Assembly: GCA_002435145.1 (NCBI GenBank)
Contig: DJLT01000041.1
Coordinates: 1-60,644 of the forward strand
Source: Neptuniibacter sp. UBA6509
Lineage (GTDB): Bacteria; Pseudomonadota; Gammaproteobacteria; Pseudomonadales; Balneatricaceae
Direction: 5' to 3'
Length of the DNA stretch: 60,644 nucleotides
Part shown: in pieces, positions 9,597-19,981 of the stretch
Position numbering within the stretch: position 1 is the stretch's first letter
Layout: the number at the start of each line of letters is the position of its first letter
Program-made: the position numbers and the translations under genes
Notes under the pieces: model-generated
Databases searched by the model: none
What the model was told of the DNA's origin: nothing
What the model saw: the letters and a program-made list of their open reading frames with translations, nothing else

Positions 9597-10916
9597 ATGG
9601 CTAAAAAAGGACCAATACCGGCTGGAGCACAAAATGGACTAGGTGAGCTTAAGTCTCGTCTACTATTCGTTTTGATTGCGATCATTGTATACCGTATCGG
9701 AGCTCATATTCCGGTACCTGGTATCAACCCTGATCGTCTAGCCGCATTATTTGATCAGAATCAGGGCACTATCCTGAGTCTCTTTAACATGTTCTCCGGT
9801 GGTGCATTGGAGAGAATGAGTATCTTGGCGTTAGGTATTATGCCGTATATCTCTGCATCTATTATTATGCAGTTGATGACGGTGGTAAGCCCAACTCTTG
9901 CTCAGTTGAAGAAAGACGGAGAGGCTGGGCGTCGTAAGATTAACCAGTATACCCGCTACGGAACTGTGATACTTGCAACCGTTCAAGCATTCGGTATGGC
10001 CGTAGGGCTTGCCAATCAGGGAATCTCCTTCACGGCAGATATTAGCTTCTATTTTGTTGCTGTTGTTACGCTTGTGGCAGGTGCTGTCTTCTTGATGTGG
10101 CTAGGTGAGCAGGTAACAGAGCGCGGTATCGGTAACGGTATCTCTATTCTGATCTTTGCTGGTATTGTGGCTGGTTTGCCTAGTGCAATCGGTCAGGCCT
10201 TTGAAGCAGCGCGTCAAGGTGATTTAAACATCCTTGCGCTGCTTGCTATCGCTTTTATGGCGGTTGCTACGGTCGGTTTCGTTGTGTTTATGGAGCGCGG
10301 TCAACGCCGTATTACCATTAACTATGCGAAACGACAGCAAGGTAACCGTGTATTTGCGGCTCAGTCTAGTCATTTGCCTCTTAAGGTTAATATGGCTGGT
10401 GTGATTCCGCCGATTTTTGCCTCGAGCATATTGCTTTTCCCTGCGTCTATGGGCCAATGGTTTGGTCAAACAGAAGGCATGGATTGGCTGCAAAATGTTG
10501 CTTTAGCGCTTGGCCCAGGTCAGCCGCTTTATATTTTGCTGTTCTCGGTTGCAATTATATTTTTCTGCTATTTCTATACAGCGATTGTATTCAATCCTAA
10601 GGACGTAGCAGATAACCTGAAGAAATCAGGTGCTTTTATTCCGGGAATTCGTCCAGGTGACCAGTCAGCGCGGTATATAGATACTGTGCTGGGAAGATTG
10701 ACATTGTTTGGCGCTCTATACATTACTGCTGTATCTCTGATGCCTCAGTTCCTTGTAGTAGCTGCTAATGTGCCGTTTTATTTCGGTGGTACCTCGCTCT
10801 TGATCGTCGTAGTTGTCGTGATGGATTTTATGGCGCAGGTTCAATCTCATCTGATGTCTCATCAGTACGAATCCCTGATGAAGAAATCTAATCTCAAAGG
10901 TGGCAGCGCACGTTAA
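9597..10916 (+). CDS. secY: Preprotein translocase subunit SecY
   Basis: The channel subunit of the SecYEG translocon in the inner membrane. 439 residues with about ten hydrophobic segments. Conserved marks: the plug/TM2 region [38 protein letters not shown] after TM5, and the cytosolic loop with [12 protein letters not shown]. It begins at the base after the rplO stop, as in the E. coli spc operon, and is followed by rpmJ after 30 bp. Confidence 0.98.
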   Translation: MAKKGPIPAGAQNGLGELKSRLLFVLIAIIVYRIGAHIPVPGINPDRLAALFDQNQGTILSLFNMFSGGALERMSILALGIMPYISASIIMQLMTVVSPTLAQLKKDGEAGRRKINQYTRYGTVILATVQAFGMAVGLANQGISFTADISFYFVAVVTLVAGAVFLMWLGEQVTERGIGNGISILIFAGIVAGLPSAIGQAFEAARQGDLNILALLAIAFMAVATVGFVVFMERGQRRITINYAKRQQGNRVFAAQSSHLPLKVNMAGVIPPIFASSILLFPASMGQWFGQTEGMDWLQNVALALGPGQPLYILLFSVAIIFFCYFYTAIVFNPKDVADNLKKSGAFIPGIRPGDQSARYIDTVLGRLTLFGALYITAVSLMPQFLVVAANVPFYFGGTSLLIVVVVVMDFMAQVQSHLMSHQYESLMKKSNLKGGSAR

Positions 10917-10946
10917 TTGCGCTAAGTGCCACAACTGGAGTAGATC

Positions 10947-11063
10947 ATGAAAGTACGTGCATCTGTTAAGAAGATCTGTCGTAACTGCAAAATCGTTCGT
11001 CGTAACGGTTCAGTTCGCGTGATCTGTAAAGTAGAGCCGCGTCACAAACAGCGTCAGGGTTAA
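10947..11063 (+). CDS. rpmJ: 50S ribosomal protein L36 (zinc form)
   Basis: A 38-codon gene starting [15 protein letters not shown] and ending RHKQRQG. Cys11, Cys14, Cys27 and His33 form the zinc ribbon of the C+ type L36. GGAG lies upstream of the ATG. Last gene of the spc operon, followed by a 150-bp gap with a promoter and a terminator-like hairpin. Confidence 0.97.
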   Translation: MKVRASVKKICRNCKIVRRNGSVRVICKVEPRHKQRQG

Positions 11064-11102
11064 TTTTTAACCGCTGATTTAGGCGTAGAAGGCGTTTTAT
11101 AC

Positions 11103-11131
11103 TTGATTTATTATTAATCAGTGTGTAATAT
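11103..11131 (+). promoter_or_regulatory. Candidate alpha operon promoter
   Basis: TTGATT at 11103-11108 and TAATAT at 11126-11131 with a 17-bp spacer. It lies between rpmJ and rpsM, where a separate alpha operon promoter is known in E. coli. The region is also flanked by GCGTAGAAGGCG and CGCCTTCTGCG-type arms that could pair around it. Confidence 0.6.
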
Positions 11132-11166
11132 TGCGCGCCTTCTGCGTACAGAACATATATTTTACT

Positions 11167-11199
11167 GGTGTATGTAAATAAATACATACGCCTTTTTTT
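11167..11199 (+). terminator. Intrinsic terminator or attenuator before rpsM
   Basis: GGTGTATGTA pairs with TACATACGCC (10 bp, one G-T) around a 6-nt loop, followed directly by seven T. It ends 14 bp before the rpsM ATG and lies downstream of the candidate alpha promoter. It would therefore interrupt both read-through from spc and transcripts from that promoter unless it is regulated. Confidence 0.65.
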
Positions 11200-11213
11200 A
11201 ACGGAGTAATAGA

Positions 11214-11570
11214 ATGGCCCGTATAGCTGGCGTCAACATTCCTGACAATAAGCATGCGGTAATTTCTCTGACTTACATTTACGGTATTGGCCGCACGACT
11301 GCCACCAGTATTTTAGAAGCTTCCGGTGTTACACCGACTTCTAAGATTTCTGATTTGTCCGATGAACAATTGGACGTCATTCGTGGAGAAGTTGCTAAGT
11401 TGACTGTTGAAGGCGATCTTCGTCGTGAAGTATCCATGAGCATCAAGCGATTGATGGATCTTGGTTGTTTCCGTGGGATTCGCCACCGTCGTAACCTTCC
11501 GGTTCGCGGTCAGCGTAGTAAGACTAACGCGCGTACTCGAAAAGGCCCGCGTAAGCCGATCCGTAAATAA
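11214..11570 (+). CDS. rpsM: 30S ribosomal protein S13
   Basis: S13 (118 residues), which bridges to the 50S and contacts the P-site tRNA. It starts [20 protein letters not shown]; the C-terminal basic tail [20 protein letters not shown] is complete. First gene of the alpha operon, with an ACGGAG site. Confidence 0.98.
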   Translation: MARIAGVNIPDNKHAVISLTYIYGIGRTTATSILEASGVTPTSKISDLSDEQLDVIRGEVAKLTVEGDLRREVSMSIKRLMDLGCFRGIRHRRNLPVRGQRSKTNARTRKGPRKPIRK

Positions 11571-11595
11571 GTGGTAAGCGATAGGAATTCCCAAT

Positions 11596-11985
11596 ATGGC
11601 AAAGCCAGGTAATCGCACACGCAAAAAAGTGAAGAAGCAGATTGCGGATGGGTTCGCCCATATTCATGCTTCTTTTAACAACACGATCATTACTATTACT
11701 GATCGCCAGGGTAATGCTCTTTCTTGGGCAACTGCAGGTGGCTCCGGCTTCCGCGGTTCTCGTAAGAGTACCCCATTCGCTGCTCAGGTTGCTGCTGAGC
11801 GCGCTGGACAGGCTGCACTTGAGTATGGCCTGAAAAACCTCGACGTATTTGTGAAGGGTCCTGGACCTGGACGTGAATCTGCAGTGCGTGCACTGAATTC
11901 ATGCGGTTATAAAATCGCAAATATTACGGATGTGACGCCAATTCCACACAATGGTTGTCGTCCTCCGAAGAAACGTCGCGTTTAA
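11596..11985 (+). CDS. rpsK: 30S ribosomal protein S11
   Basis: S11 (129 residues) of the 30S platform. Signature segments: [39 protein letters not shown] and the end [13 protein letters not shown]. Family length. Alpha operon, 25 bp after rpsM. Confidence 0.98.
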   Translation: MAKPGNRTRKKVKKQIADGFAHIHASFNNTIITITDRQGNALSWATAGGSGFRGSRKSTPFAAQVAAERAGQAALEYGLKNLDVFVKGPGPGRESAVRALNSCGYKIANITDVTPIPHNGCRPPKKRRV

Positions 11986-12000
11986 CCTGGAGACGGTATT

Positions 12001-12621
12001 ATGGCTCGTTATCTTGGACCTAAGTGCAAACTGTCTCGTAGAGAAGGCACAGACCTTTTCTTAAAGAGCGGTGTTCGTGCACTGGACAGCAAGTGTAAAG
12101 CTGAGACTGTCCCTGGTGTTCACGGCGCTCGTCGTGGTCGTTTATCCGACTACGGCCTGCAGTTACGTGAAAAACAGAAAGTTCGTCGTATGTACGGCGT
12201 ACTGGAACGACAGTTCCGTAGTTATTATAAAGAAGCGGCTCGTCGCAACGGTGCTACAGGTGAAAACTTGTTGCAGCTGTTGGAAGGCCGTTTGGACAAC
12301 GTTGTATATCGTATGGGTTTTGGTGCTACTCGCGCTGAATCTCGTCAGATCGTTTCTCACCGCTCGATCACTGTTAACGGCCAGGTTGTGAACATTGCTT
12401 CATACCAGGTTAAAGCAGGCGATGTAGTAGCCGTTCGTGAAAAGGCAAAGGCTCAGTTGCGTATTAAAAATGCACTAGAGATTGCTGGACAGCGTACAGC
12501 TATTGAGTGGGTAGAAGTTGACGCTGCTAAACTGGAAGGGACTTACAAGTCTACTCCGGAGCGTTCTGATCTATCTGCTGATATCAACGAGCAGCTGATT
12601 GTTGAGCTGTACTCGAAGTAA
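12001..12621 (+). CDS. rpsD: 30S ribosomal protein S4
   Basis: S4 (206 residues), a primary assembly protein and, in E. coli, the translational repressor of the alpha operon. It has the N-terminal segment [20 protein letters not shown] and the S4 domain ([20 protein letters not shown], then [12 protein letters not shown]). Confidence 0.98.
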   Translation: MARYLGPKCKLSRREGTDLFLKSGVRALDSKCKAETVPGVHGARRGRLSDYGLQLREKQKVRRMYGVLERQFRSYYKEAARRNGATGENLLQLLEGRLDNVVYRMGFGATRAESRQIVSHRSITVNGQVVNIASYQVKAGDVVAVREKAKAQLRIKNALEIAGQRTAIEWVEVDAAKLEGTYKSTPERSDLSADINEQLIVELYSK

Positions 12622-12645
12622 TTTTAACTTTAATTTGGTGGAAAT

Positions 12646-13650
12646 ATGCAGCGTTCGGTAAATGAGTTTCTAAGTCCACGTCATATTGACGTACAAGAAA
12701 TCAGCAAAACGCGTGCTAAGGTGACTCTTGAGCCACTTGAGCGTGGATTTGGCCATACGCTGGGCAGTGCATTACGTCGAATTCTTTTATCTTCTATGCC
12801 GGGTTGTGCCGTAACAGAAGTTGAGATTGATGGCGTTTTGCATGAGTACAGCACAATTGAAGGTGTTCAGGAAGATGTGATTGAAATCCTCCTGAACCTT
12901 AAAGGGGTCTCTGTGTTGTTGCATAACAACGACGAAGTGACCTTGACTCTGAGCAAATCTGAAGCGGGTCCTGTGACTGCTGGTGATATTCAACTGAATC
13001 AGGATGTTGAAATTGCTAATCCGGACCACGTGATTGCTCACCTAAATGAAGGTGCGAGTCTTAACATGCAACTGACAATTGGTCGTGGCCGTGGCTACGT
13101 TCCAGCTGACTTGCGTGTTTCTGATGAAGAAGAGACTCGTGCAATCGGTCGTCTACAGTTAGACGCTACATTCAGCCCAGTGCGCCGTGTTTCCTACGTT
13201 GTAGAAAGCGCGCGTGTTGAGCAACGTACGGACTTAGATAAACTGGTTATCGATATCGAATCTAACGGTACGATCGATCCAGAAGAAGCTATCCGTCGTG
13301 CAGCGACTATCTTACAGCAACAACTCATTGTATTTGTTGACCTGGAAGACGGTGCTGATCAAGCTAAAGACGTTCCAGAAGAGCCGGAAATTGATCCGAT
13401 TCTTCTTCGTCCAGTAGATGATCTGGAGTTGACTGTACGTTCCGCCAACTGTCTGAAAGCAGAACAGATCTACTATATTGGTGATCTGATTCAGCGTACA
13501 GAAGTTGAGCTGTTGAAGACTCCGAATTTAGGTAAGAAGTCGCTGACAGAAATTAAAGACGTTTTAGCATCGAAGGGCTTGTCTCTGGGTATGCGTCTTG
13601 AGAACTGGCCACCGGCTAGCCTTAAGAATGACGATAAAGTCGCTTCCTGA
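12646..13650 (+). CDS. rpoA: RNA polymerase alpha subunit
   Basis: Alpha subunit (334 residues; E. coli 329). The N-terminal dimerisation domain has [20 protein letters not shown]; the C-terminal domain, which binds UP elements and activators, has [20 protein letters not shown] and [14 protein letters not shown]. The Arg of the RSANCLK motif corresponds to E. coli Arg265. It sits between rpsD and rplQ as usual. Confidence 0.98.
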   Translation: MQRSVNEFLSPRHIDVQEISKTRAKVTLEPLERGFGHTLGSALRRILLSSMPGCAVTEVEIDGVLHEYSTIEGVQEDVIEILLNLKGVSVLLHNNDEVTLTLSKSEAGPVTAGDIQLNQDVEIANPDHVIAHLNEGASLNMQLTIGRGRGYVPADLRVSDEEETRAIGRLQLDATFSPVRRVSYVVESARVEQRTDLDKLVIDIESNGTIDPEEAIRRAATILQQQLIVFVDLEDGADQAKDVPEEPEIDPILLRPVDDLELTVRSANCLKAEQIYYIGDLIQRTEVELLKTPNLGKKSLTEIKDVLASKGLSLGMRLENWPPASLKNDDKVAS

Positions 13651-13688
13651 TTCAGCGATTAAACTGACTAGTTTGGTAGGTATTTATC

Positions 13689-14072
13689 ATGCGTCATCGT
13701 AAATCTGGTCGTAAATTAAGCCGTACCAGTGCGCACCGCAAAGCCATGTTTAAAAACATGTCAGTTTCTTTGTTTGAGCATGAGTTGATTCGTACAACTC
13801 TGCCTAAAGCAAAAGAACTGCGCGGCTATGCTGAGCCACTGATTACTTTGGCTAAAAACGACACTGTAGCGAACCGCCGTTTGGCATTCGCACGCACTGG
13901 CAGCAAAGTAGCTGTTGGTAAACTGTTCAACGAACTAGGTCCGCGTTATAACGCTCGTCCTGGTGGTTATGTTCGCATTCTAAAGTGCGGTTTCCGCCCT
14001 GGTGATAATGCGCCTATGGCTTATGTTGAGCTAGTTGATCGTCCAGCTGCTGAAGCTGCTGACGAAGCATAA
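13689..14072 (+). CDS. rplQ: 50S ribosomal protein L17
   Basis: L17 (127 residues), at the tunnel exit. It starts [20 protein letters not shown]. The core sequences [20 protein letters not shown] and [20 protein letters not shown] are typical. Last gene of the alpha operon, closed by a strong terminator 20 bp later. Confidence 0.98.
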   Translation: MRHRKSGRKLSRTSAHRKAMFKNMSVSLFEHELIRTTLPKAKELRGYAEPLITLAKNDTVANRRLAFARTGSKVAVGKLFNELGPRYNARPGGYVRILKCGFRPGDNAPMAYVELVDRPAAEAADEA

Positions 14073-14092
14073 GATTAAGGTTTCTTGATCTT

Positions 14093-14121
14093 AAAAAACC
14101 CGGCCTAGTGCCGGGTTTTTT
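14093..14121 (+). terminator. Alpha operon terminator
   Basis: CCCGGC-CTAGT-GCCGGG stem preceded by six A and followed by six T; a textbook intrinsic terminator 20 bp after rplQ. Confidence 0.95.
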
Positions 14122-14206
14122 ATTGCCTAAATTTCACTGTTCACAATTATAAGAATTACTGCAATGGCTGATCTTCTTACCTATTCATTGCTCAATTTTA
14201 CAGATT

Positions 14207-14226
14207 GTGTAATAAATGCATTACAC
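14207..14226. promoter_or_regulatory. Inverted repeat upstream of the acyltransferase
   Basis: GTGTAAT and ATTACAC arms separated by 6 bp, 34 bp before the acyltransferase ATG. It could be an operator for that gene. No matching regulator is seen nearby. Confidence 0.35.
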
Positions 14227-14259
14227 GCTCCTACCCGTAAATAACATTACTGATGATCT

Positions 14260-14928
14260 ATGAATACTGACAAAATTGTTAAATTGCTTCGATATGTTCT
14301 TGCGCTACCTAAAAGCATTTATGTAAATCTACGTCTGTTGCCTTTAGGTCAAGCAGTTAAGCTTCCTATCATTGTTTCTAATAAAACCAAGCTTGTCTCT
14401 CTGCGGGGTAAAGTTAATCTCAGCAAGGTTAAGACTGGAATCGTACGAATAGGTTTTACGGGAGCAGATATGATCGATTATCGATATCATCGTTCTATCT
14501 TGCACATTGATGGTGAGGTAAACATAGAGGGAAAGGTTAAAATCGGTAAAGGCTCTCGGTTAATTGTTACGGGTAAACTTTCACTTGGGGAGAATTTGAT
14601 TACTACGGGTGATAATACAATTATCTGTGAAAAGGAGATGATAATCGGGGACAACTGTATGTTCGCATGGGAGTCTATTGTCATGGATACAGATCAGCAT
14701 CAAATTTTTGATGCTGACGATAATCAGATTAATAAGGATATTAAGGTAATGATTGGGAGTAATGTTTGGCTTGGCGCAAGGTGCTTTGTGCTTAAAAATT
14801 CAACCATAGCAGATGGTTGTATTATTGCTGCAAATACTACGCTTACGCGCTCGTTTGGTCAGCGATCCACTATTATTGCAGGAACTCCACCGAAAGTTGT
14901 TAAAACTGGCATTAAGTGGAGTCATTAA
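14260..14928 (+). CDS. Left-handed beta-helix (hexapeptide) acyltransferase
   Basis: 222 residues. From about residue 85 the protein shows isoleucine-rich hexapeptide repeats (VKIGKGSRLIV, MIIGDNCMF, VMIGSNVWLGARC, STIADGCIIAANT), ending IIAGTPPKVVKTG, as in WbbJ/maltose-type O-acetyltransferases. The DTDQH segment near residue 146 supplies the usual catalytic His. It probably acetylates a sugar of a surface polysaccharide, but the substrate cannot be read from sequence. It stands alone between the alpha operon and uvrA, with no sugar-pathway neighbours, which suggests an insertion relative to the conserved gene order. Confidence 0.8.
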   Translation: MNTDKIVKLLRYVLALPKSIYVNLRLLPLGQAVKLPIIVSNKTKLVSLRGKVNLSKVKTGIVRIGFTGADMIDYRYHRSILHIDGEVNIEGKVKIGKGSRLIVTGKLSLGENLITTGDNTIICEKEMIIGDNCMFAWESIVMDTDQHQIFDADDNQINKDIKVMIGSNVWLGARCFVLKNSTIADGCIIAANTTLTRSFGQRSTIIAGTPPKVVKTGIKWSH

Positions 14929-14947
14929 ACTTAAAGCTTTAGTTCTT

Positions 14948-14973
14948 CTGCTTTTAGTTTACCTGCTTTTAGT
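14948..14973. repeat. Short 15-bp tandem repeat after uvrA
   Basis: CTGCTTTTAGT occurs at 14948-14958 and again at 14963-14973 (period 15 bp), with a partial third copy at 14936-14944. Read on the minus strand just past the uvrA stop, the repeat gives an open frame containing LKAGKLKAEELKL followed by a stop. Confidence 0.5.
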
Positions 14974-14986
14974 CCCTGATAATCCG

Positions 14987-17815
14987 CTATCGCGGGTCTA
15001 ACATAGGTTTCAAAAATCTTCCTGTATGAGATGCTGGGTTTAATGCGATTTCTTCTGGGGTCCCTTCTGCGATTATCATTCCGCCTTTAACGCCGCCTTC
15101 AGGCCCAAGGTCGACTATCCAGTCTGCAGTCTTGATAACATCCAGATTATGCTCAATCACTACAATGGTATTTCCATGGTCTCGTAGACGGTATAGGACA
15201 TTGAGTAATTGCTGAATATCATAGAAATGCAGGCCGGTGGTTGGCTCATCTAAGATGTATAGGGTTTTACCTGTATCGCGCTTGGATAGTTCTTTGGCTA
15301 ACTTCACTCGCTGGGCTTCACCGCCGGATAAGGTTGTTGCCGCTTGTCCGAGACGTATATAGGATAAGCCTACATCCATCAGTGTTTGTAATCTTCTTGC
15401 TAGCGCAGGGATTGCATCAAAGAAAACGCGGGCATCCTCTACTGTTTGATCCAGTACTTCATGGATGTTCTTGCCCTTATACTTTATCTCCAGAGTTTCA
15501 CGGTTATAACGCTTCCCTTTACAGACATCACAAGGCACATATATATCAGGCAGGAAGTGCATCTCCACTTTGATCACGCCATCCCCTTGGCACGCCTCAC
15601 AGCGACCGCCTTTGACGTTAAAGCTGAACCTTCCGGGCTTGTATCCGCGAGAACGGGCTTCTTGTGTTCCTGCAAACAGTTCACGTACCGGTGTGAAAAT
15701 GCCTGTGTAAGTAGCGGGATTAGATCTAGGTGTGCGTCCGATAGGGCTTTGGTCAATATCGATTACTTTATCGAAATGCTTAATACCTTCTACCGATTTG
15801 TGTGGTGCTGCATCTAGCGTCGTGGCGTTGTTTAACTCTGTTGCTGCAATAGGGTAAAGAGTACCGTTAATTAGTGTGGATTTCCCCGAGCCTGAGACCC
15901 CTGTCACGCAGGTTAGCAGACCAACAGGTATTTTAAGGTCGACGTCATTGAGGTTGTTTCCGCTCGCTCCATTAAGGCACAGCTGTTTACTTGAATCAGC
16001 TTGATGCCTTTTTGTCGGAATAGCGATCTCTTTCACGCCCGTAAGGTACTGGCCTGTAATCGAGGCCGGGTTGTTCATCACTTCGTCCGGAGTGCCCTGA
16101 GCAATCACTTCGCCACCGTGTACACCCGCTCCAGGACCGATGTCGATAACATAGTCAGCTAACCTAATTGCGTCTTCATCATGTTCTACCACAATCACTG
16201 TATTGCCCAGATCTCGAAGATGAACCAGAGTTTTTAAAAGGCGCTCATTATCCCGTTGATGTAGACCTATTGAGGGTTCGTCAAGAATGTACATAACGCC
16301 AACAAGACCGGCGCCAATTTGACTTGCAAGGCGAATACGTTGCGCTTCACCCCCAGACAACGTATCTGCATTTCGGTCTAATGAAAGGTATTCGAGTCCT
16401 ACATTAACTAAAAAGCTGAGACGCTCTCGGATCTCCTTAAGAATTTTGTCTGCAATTTCGCCTTGCTTACCTGTTAATTCAAGTTGATTAAAATAATCTA
16501 GGCTATCTCCAATAGGGCGAGTCACGATCTGAGGAAGGGTATGCTCGTCTATAAATACATGGCGTGCATCTCTACGAAGTCGGCTACCACCACAAGATGA
16601 GCAAGGCTGCATATTGAGGTACTTAGCTAAATCCTCTCGAACGGTATCTGATTCAGTCTCTTTGTAGCGTCTTTGTAGGTTGTTAAGAACACCTTCAAAG
16701 GGGTGTGCTTTGTTAATAATATCGCCGCGATCATTAAGATACCTAAACGTGACCGTTTCACTTCCGGTACCTTCTAAAATCAGCCCCTGTTGCTCAGGGC
16801 TTAAGTCCCTAAAAGGGGTCTCCATATCAAAACCATATTGTTCTGCTACGGCTTTAAGCTGTTGAAAGTAGTATAAGCTTCTACGGTCCCAGCCTCTGAT
16901 CGCACCTTCTGATAGGGTCAAACTGTTGTCGTGTACGACTTTGCTCTTATCAAAATATTGTTTAACGCCTAAACCATCACAGCTTGGACAAGCACCGTGT
17001 GGATTGTTAAAAGAGAACAGTCTTGGTTCGAGCTCTTGAATGCTATGACCACAGGTTGGGCAGGCGAAACGCGCAGAGAATATTAACTCTGGGCTATCGC
17101 TGTCCATATAGGCCACTTTAGCTATTCCATCGGTTAAGTTCAGAGCCGTTTCAAATGATTCTGATAACCGGGTTTGTAGATCTGGACGGACTTTAAAGCG
17201 GTCAATGACCACTTCAATATCATGCTTTTTGTTTTTGTCGAGTTCAGGTGCTGAATCTAAGTCAACCACTATGCCGTCTATGCGTGCGCGGATAAAGCCT
17301 TCAGCTCTTAGGTTGCTCAGTGTATGTAAGTGCTCACCTTTTTTGCCTTGTGCCACAGGAGCAAGCAACATCAGCTTACTGCCTTCTCCCAACTCCAGTA
17401 CCTGGTCAACCATCTGGCTAATGGTTTGGGCTGCAAGAGGAAGATCATGATCCGGGCATCGCGGTTCCCCTGCACGGGCAAACAGAAGTCGTAGGTAATC
17501 GTATATCTCTGTAATGGTGCCGACAGTCGACCGAGGGTTGTGTGAGGTTGATTTCTGTTCAATAGAGATGGCTGGCGAGAGCCCTTCTATATGATCGACA
17601 TCAGGTTTTTCCATCATGGATAAAAATTGGCGAGCATAGGTAGACAGCGACTCTACGTACCGCCTTTGCCCTTCTGCATAAAGGGTATCGAATGCGAGCG
17701 ATGACTTTCCGGAACCTGACAATCCTGTGATAACAATAAGTTTGTCGCGAGGAATCTCTAGATCAACATCTTTCAGGTTGTGGGTGCGAGCACCCCGGAC
17801 CAGTATCTTATCCAT
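14987..17815 (-). CDS. uvrA: Excinuclease ABC subunit A
   Basis: The damage-recognition ATPase of nucleotide excision repair (942 residues). Two ABC modules: Walker [13 protein letters not shown] near residue 30 and [10 protein letters not shown] in the second half, with [12 protein letters not shown] and [12 protein letters not shown] signatures. Zinc-finger pairs CPTC/CPSC and CEAC/CDVC are complete. I chose ATG at 17815 ([14 protein letters not shown]), which matches E. coli UvrA and has an AGG site, rather than the in-frame ATG 6 codons upstream. No clear terminator follows. Divergent from ssb, as in E. coli. Confidence 0.97.
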   Translation of the reverse strand: MDKILVRGARTHNLKDVDLEIPRDKLIVITGLSGSGKSSLAFDTLYAEGQRRYVESLSTYARQFLSMMEKPDVDHIEGLSPAISIEQKSTSHNPRSTVGTITEIYDYLRLLFARAGEPRCPDHDLPLAAQTISQMVDQVLELGEGSKLMLLAPVAQGKKGEHLHTLSNLRAEGFIRARIDGIVVDLDSAPELDKNKKHDIEVVIDRFKVRPDLQTRLSESFETALNLTDGIAKVAYMDSDSPELIFSARFACPTCGHSIQELEPRLFSFNNPHGACPSCDGLGVKQYFDKSKVVHDNSLTLSEGAIRGWDRRSLYYFQQLKAVAEQYGFDMETPFRDLSPEQQGLILEGTGSETVTFRYLNDRGDIINKAHPFEGVLNNLQRRYKETESDTVREDLAKYLNMQPCSSCGGSRLRRDARHVFIDEHTLPQIVTRPIGDSLDYFNQLELTGKQGEIADKILKEIRERLSFLVNVGLEYLSLDRNADTLSGGEAQRIRLASQIGAGLVGVMYILDEPSIGLHQRDNERLLKTLVHLRDLGNTVIVVEHDEDAIRLADYVIDIGPGAGVHGGEVIAQGTPDEVMNNPASITGQYLTGVKEIAIPTKRHQADSSKQLCLNGASGNNLNDVDLKIPVGLLTCVTGVSGSGKSTLINGTLYPIAATELNNATTLDAAPHKSVEGIKHFDKVIDIDQSPIGRTPRSNPATYTGIFTPVRELFAGTQEARSRGYKPGRFSFNVKGGRCEACQGDGVIKVEMHFLPDIYVPCDVCKGKRYNRETLEIKYKGKNIHEVLDQTVEDARVFFDAIPALARRLQTLMDVGLSYIRLGQAATTLSGGEAQRVKLAKELSKRDTGKTLYILDEPTTGLHFYDIQQLLNVLYRLRDHGNTIVVIEHNLDVIKTADWIVDLGPEGGVKGGMIIAEGTPEEIALNPASHTGRFLKPMLDPR

Positions 17816-18121
17816 GTATATGCCTGTTTGCATTCAGTGAAAGGATAGCATTGATATAAACGGCTATCGTTGAGCCATTAGGGCTCGGTATCATCTCTTC
17901 TAGTGGGCCAATGTTCATATGTTGTATGTAAGTGTAATAAACGACCCAACCGATCATTATAAAGACTTTTTGCTTACTCTGAAGTGCTATCTTTCACTTA
18001 GTCGTGTTGATCAAATTATGAATGCGTTAAGCTATGGGAGTCTGAGTGATCGCATGGTAAGCTTTACAGCTATAAGCGTGGATTTTAGCATCTAACGCGA
18101 ACAAAGATTTTGGAGAGAAAA
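17816..18121. other. uvrA-ssb divergent intergenic region
   Basis: 306 bp between two repair genes read in opposite directions. It must hold both promoters, but I see no convincing -35/-10 pair. In E. coli this region carries LexA sites; here no CTGT-N8-ACAG box was found (the nearest, CTGT at 17824, has AGTG on the other side). A small GAGCC/GGCTC hairpin lies at 17872-17886. Confidence 0.5.
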
Positions 18122-18691
18122 ATGGCACGTGGTGTTAACAAAGTAATTCTGGTTGGTAATCTGGGTGGAGATCCAGAAGTACGTTATATGCCAAATGGCA
18201 ATGCTGTGACTAACGTAACAATCGCGACATCTGAGTCGTGGAAAGATAAGCAAACAGGTCAGCAGCAGGAGCGCACAGAGTGGCACCGTGTTGTATTTTT
18301 TAATCGCCTAGCAGAGATTGCGGGTGAGTATATGCGTAAGGGCGGCAAAGTCTATGTCGAAGGCGCATTACGTACACGCAAATGGCAGGATCAAAGTGGT
18401 GCCGATCGCTACACGACTGAAATTGTAGCGAGTGAGATGCAGTTGCTTGATAGCCGTGGTGGAAATGAAGGTGGTTACCAGCAGCCTCAACAAGGCGGTT
18501 ATGCACCACAGCAGCAAGCCGCGCCGGCACAGCAAGCGGCTCCTAAACAGCAATATGCCGCAGCGCCACAGCAGGCTGCGCCAGCGCCTCAAGCGCAGCA
18601 GCGTCCTGCAGCACCTGCACCGCAGCAGCAAGCTCCAGCACCGCAGGCGGCTCCGGGTTTTGATGATTTTGATGACGATATTCCGTTCTAA
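18122..18691 (+). CDS. ssb: Single-stranded DNA-binding protein
   Basis: SSB (189 residues). The N-terminal OB fold covers about residues 1-110 ([20 protein letters not shown], then [19 protein letters not shown]). A long linker rich in Gln, Pro and Ala follows, then the acidic tip [10 protein letters not shown], which docks partner proteins. ATG at 18122 has GGAGAG 7 nt upstream; the frame opens 4 codons earlier but without family support. A terminator follows. Confidence 0.98.
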   Translation: MARGVNKVILVGNLGGDPEVRYMPNGNAVTNVTIATSESWKDKQTGQQQERTEWHRVVFFNRLAEIAGEYMRKGGKVYVEGALRTRKWQDQSGADRYTTEIVASEMQLLDSRGGNEGGYQQPQQGGYAPQQQAAPAQQAAPKQQYAAAPQQAAPAPQAQQRPAAPAPQQQAPAPQAAPGFDDFDDDIPF

Positions 18692-18719
18692 CTTATATCT
18701 CTAAGTTAGAATAATAGAA

Positions 18720-18742
18720 CCCGCCGAAAAGCGGGTTTTTTT
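18720..18742 (+). terminator. ssb terminator
   Basis: CCCGC-CGAAAA-GCGGG stem followed by seven T, 28 bp after ssb. A separate AT-rich inverted repeat CTAACTTA/TAAGTTAG (18688-18709) spans the ssb stop codon. Confidence 0.9.
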
Positions 18743-18972
18743 ATTTTTGTGGATAACTCTTTTAGACCTTGTTGAATGTAAAGCGTGAACCAAGTTGGCT
18801 TTAGCGCGATCTATATCGGTAATAGCCGAAAATTTCACTGGTCTAATGTGTAGATTAGGGTATATTTTTTTAATTGGTACCTTATGTTTTTATCGGAATA
18901 ATTTTATGCGGTGTACAGATTTGTTCTTCAGATTATTGTGTGTGACCCGTACGAATAGAAGATGTATTGCTG

Positions 18973-19887
18973 ATGGATCTTGAATTATTGCTCAAACCAA
19001 TGAAATTGCTAGTGACAGGTGCTCAGGGACAGGTGGGTACGGCTCTTACACGTTTAGCTGAGACTGAGCCTTTTTTTGAAATCTGTGCATTGGATAAATC
19101 CCAACTTGATATTACTGATGAGCAGCAGATTAAAGAGCAGCTAGCACTGCATCTTCCTGATTATGTTGTTAACTGTGCTGCTTTTGATCATATAGATGAG
19201 GCTGAGCATAAAGCTGAACTCTGTTATGACGTTAATGCTCTGGGCGTCGAAAAGCTTGCTTTAGCTTGCGGTGATCTTTCAATTCCTATGTTTCATCTTT
19301 CAACTGACTATGTGTTCGATGGTCATTATGCGAGTGGTTACACTGAAGATGATGACGTTGCGCCATTAGGTATCTACGGCGATAGTAAGTGGCAGGGCGA
19401 AGAGGTGCTTCGTAGGGTATTGCCTAAGCATCTTATTTTAAGGGTTAGTTGGCTTTTTAGTGAACAGGGAAATAACTTTGTATTAAGAACCTTAGAATCG
19501 GCAAGACACAAGAATGCGCTTGAGGCGGTTAGTGATAGACGAGGGTGCCCTACATCGGCTTCAGATGTTGCTAGGGTTGTTTTAGCGATGCTCAAGCAGG
19601 TGCATAATGGTGCTGAAGTCTGGGGTACGTATCACTACTGCGGAGCAGAAATAACTAATCGATATGATTTCTGTAAAGAGATACTCATTGCTGCGGGGAG
19701 CTATGAAAGCTTCAAGGTAGAAAAGTTAGTACCTATATCGAGCAAAGATTATGTAACAGAAGCGCAGCGCCCCAATACATCTATTCTTACTTGTAAAAAG
19801 CTATTAAGTGTTTTTGGTATTCGCCAAAGGCCATGGCGGCAGGAGCTGCAGTGGTTGATGCGTGTTATCTACGATTCACCACGATAA
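18973..19887 (+). CDS. RmlD-like NAD(P)-dependent sugar nucleotide reductase
   Basis: A short-chain dehydrogenase of the RmlD (dTDP-4-dehydrorhamnose reductase) family, 304 residues. It has the Rossmann motif VTGAQGQVG, the DITD segment, STDYVFDG and the catalytic YGDSK (YxxxK). rmlA, rmlB and rmlC are not in the window, so it may act on another nucleotide sugar or have its partners elsewhere. Start uncertain: ATG 18973 has GAAG about 10 nt upstream; ATG 19000 (MKLLVTGAQ) fits the family better but has no binding site. Alone between ssb and a bidirectional terminator. Confidence 0.8.
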   Translation: MDLELLLKPMKLLVTGAQGQVGTALTRLAETEPFFEICALDKSQLDITDEQQIKEQLALHLPDYVVNCAAFDHIDEAEHKAELCYDVNALGVEKLALACGDLSIPMFHLSTDYVFDGHYASGYTEDDDVAPLGIYGDSKWQGEEVLRRVLPKHLILRVSWLFSEQGNNFVLRTLESARHKNALEAVSDRRGCPTSASDVARVVLAMLKQVHNGAEVWGTYHYCGAEITNRYDFCKEILIAAGSYESFKVEKLVPISSKDYVTEAQRPNTSILTCKKLLSVFGIRQRPWRQELQWLMRVIYDSPR

Positions 19888-19908
19888 TTTTTTTATTCTA
19901 AAAACTAT

Positions 19909-19947
19909 AATAAAGCCGCTAATTATGAATAATTAAGCGGCTTTATT
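19909..19947. terminator. Bidirectional terminator
   Basis: AATAAAGCCGCT and AGCGGCTTTATT arms, with AATTA/TAATT also able to pair inside, give a long stem with T runs on both strands. It lies between the convergent RmlD-like and SirB2-like genes. Confidence 0.9.
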
Positions 19948-19981
19948 TTGTCTAGTACCTACTGTTCTTAGTCGTTATTGT

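Noticed and set aside
17824-17839. CTGT-N8 half site resembling a LexA box near uvrA
   Set aside because: The second half is AGTG and not ACAG.
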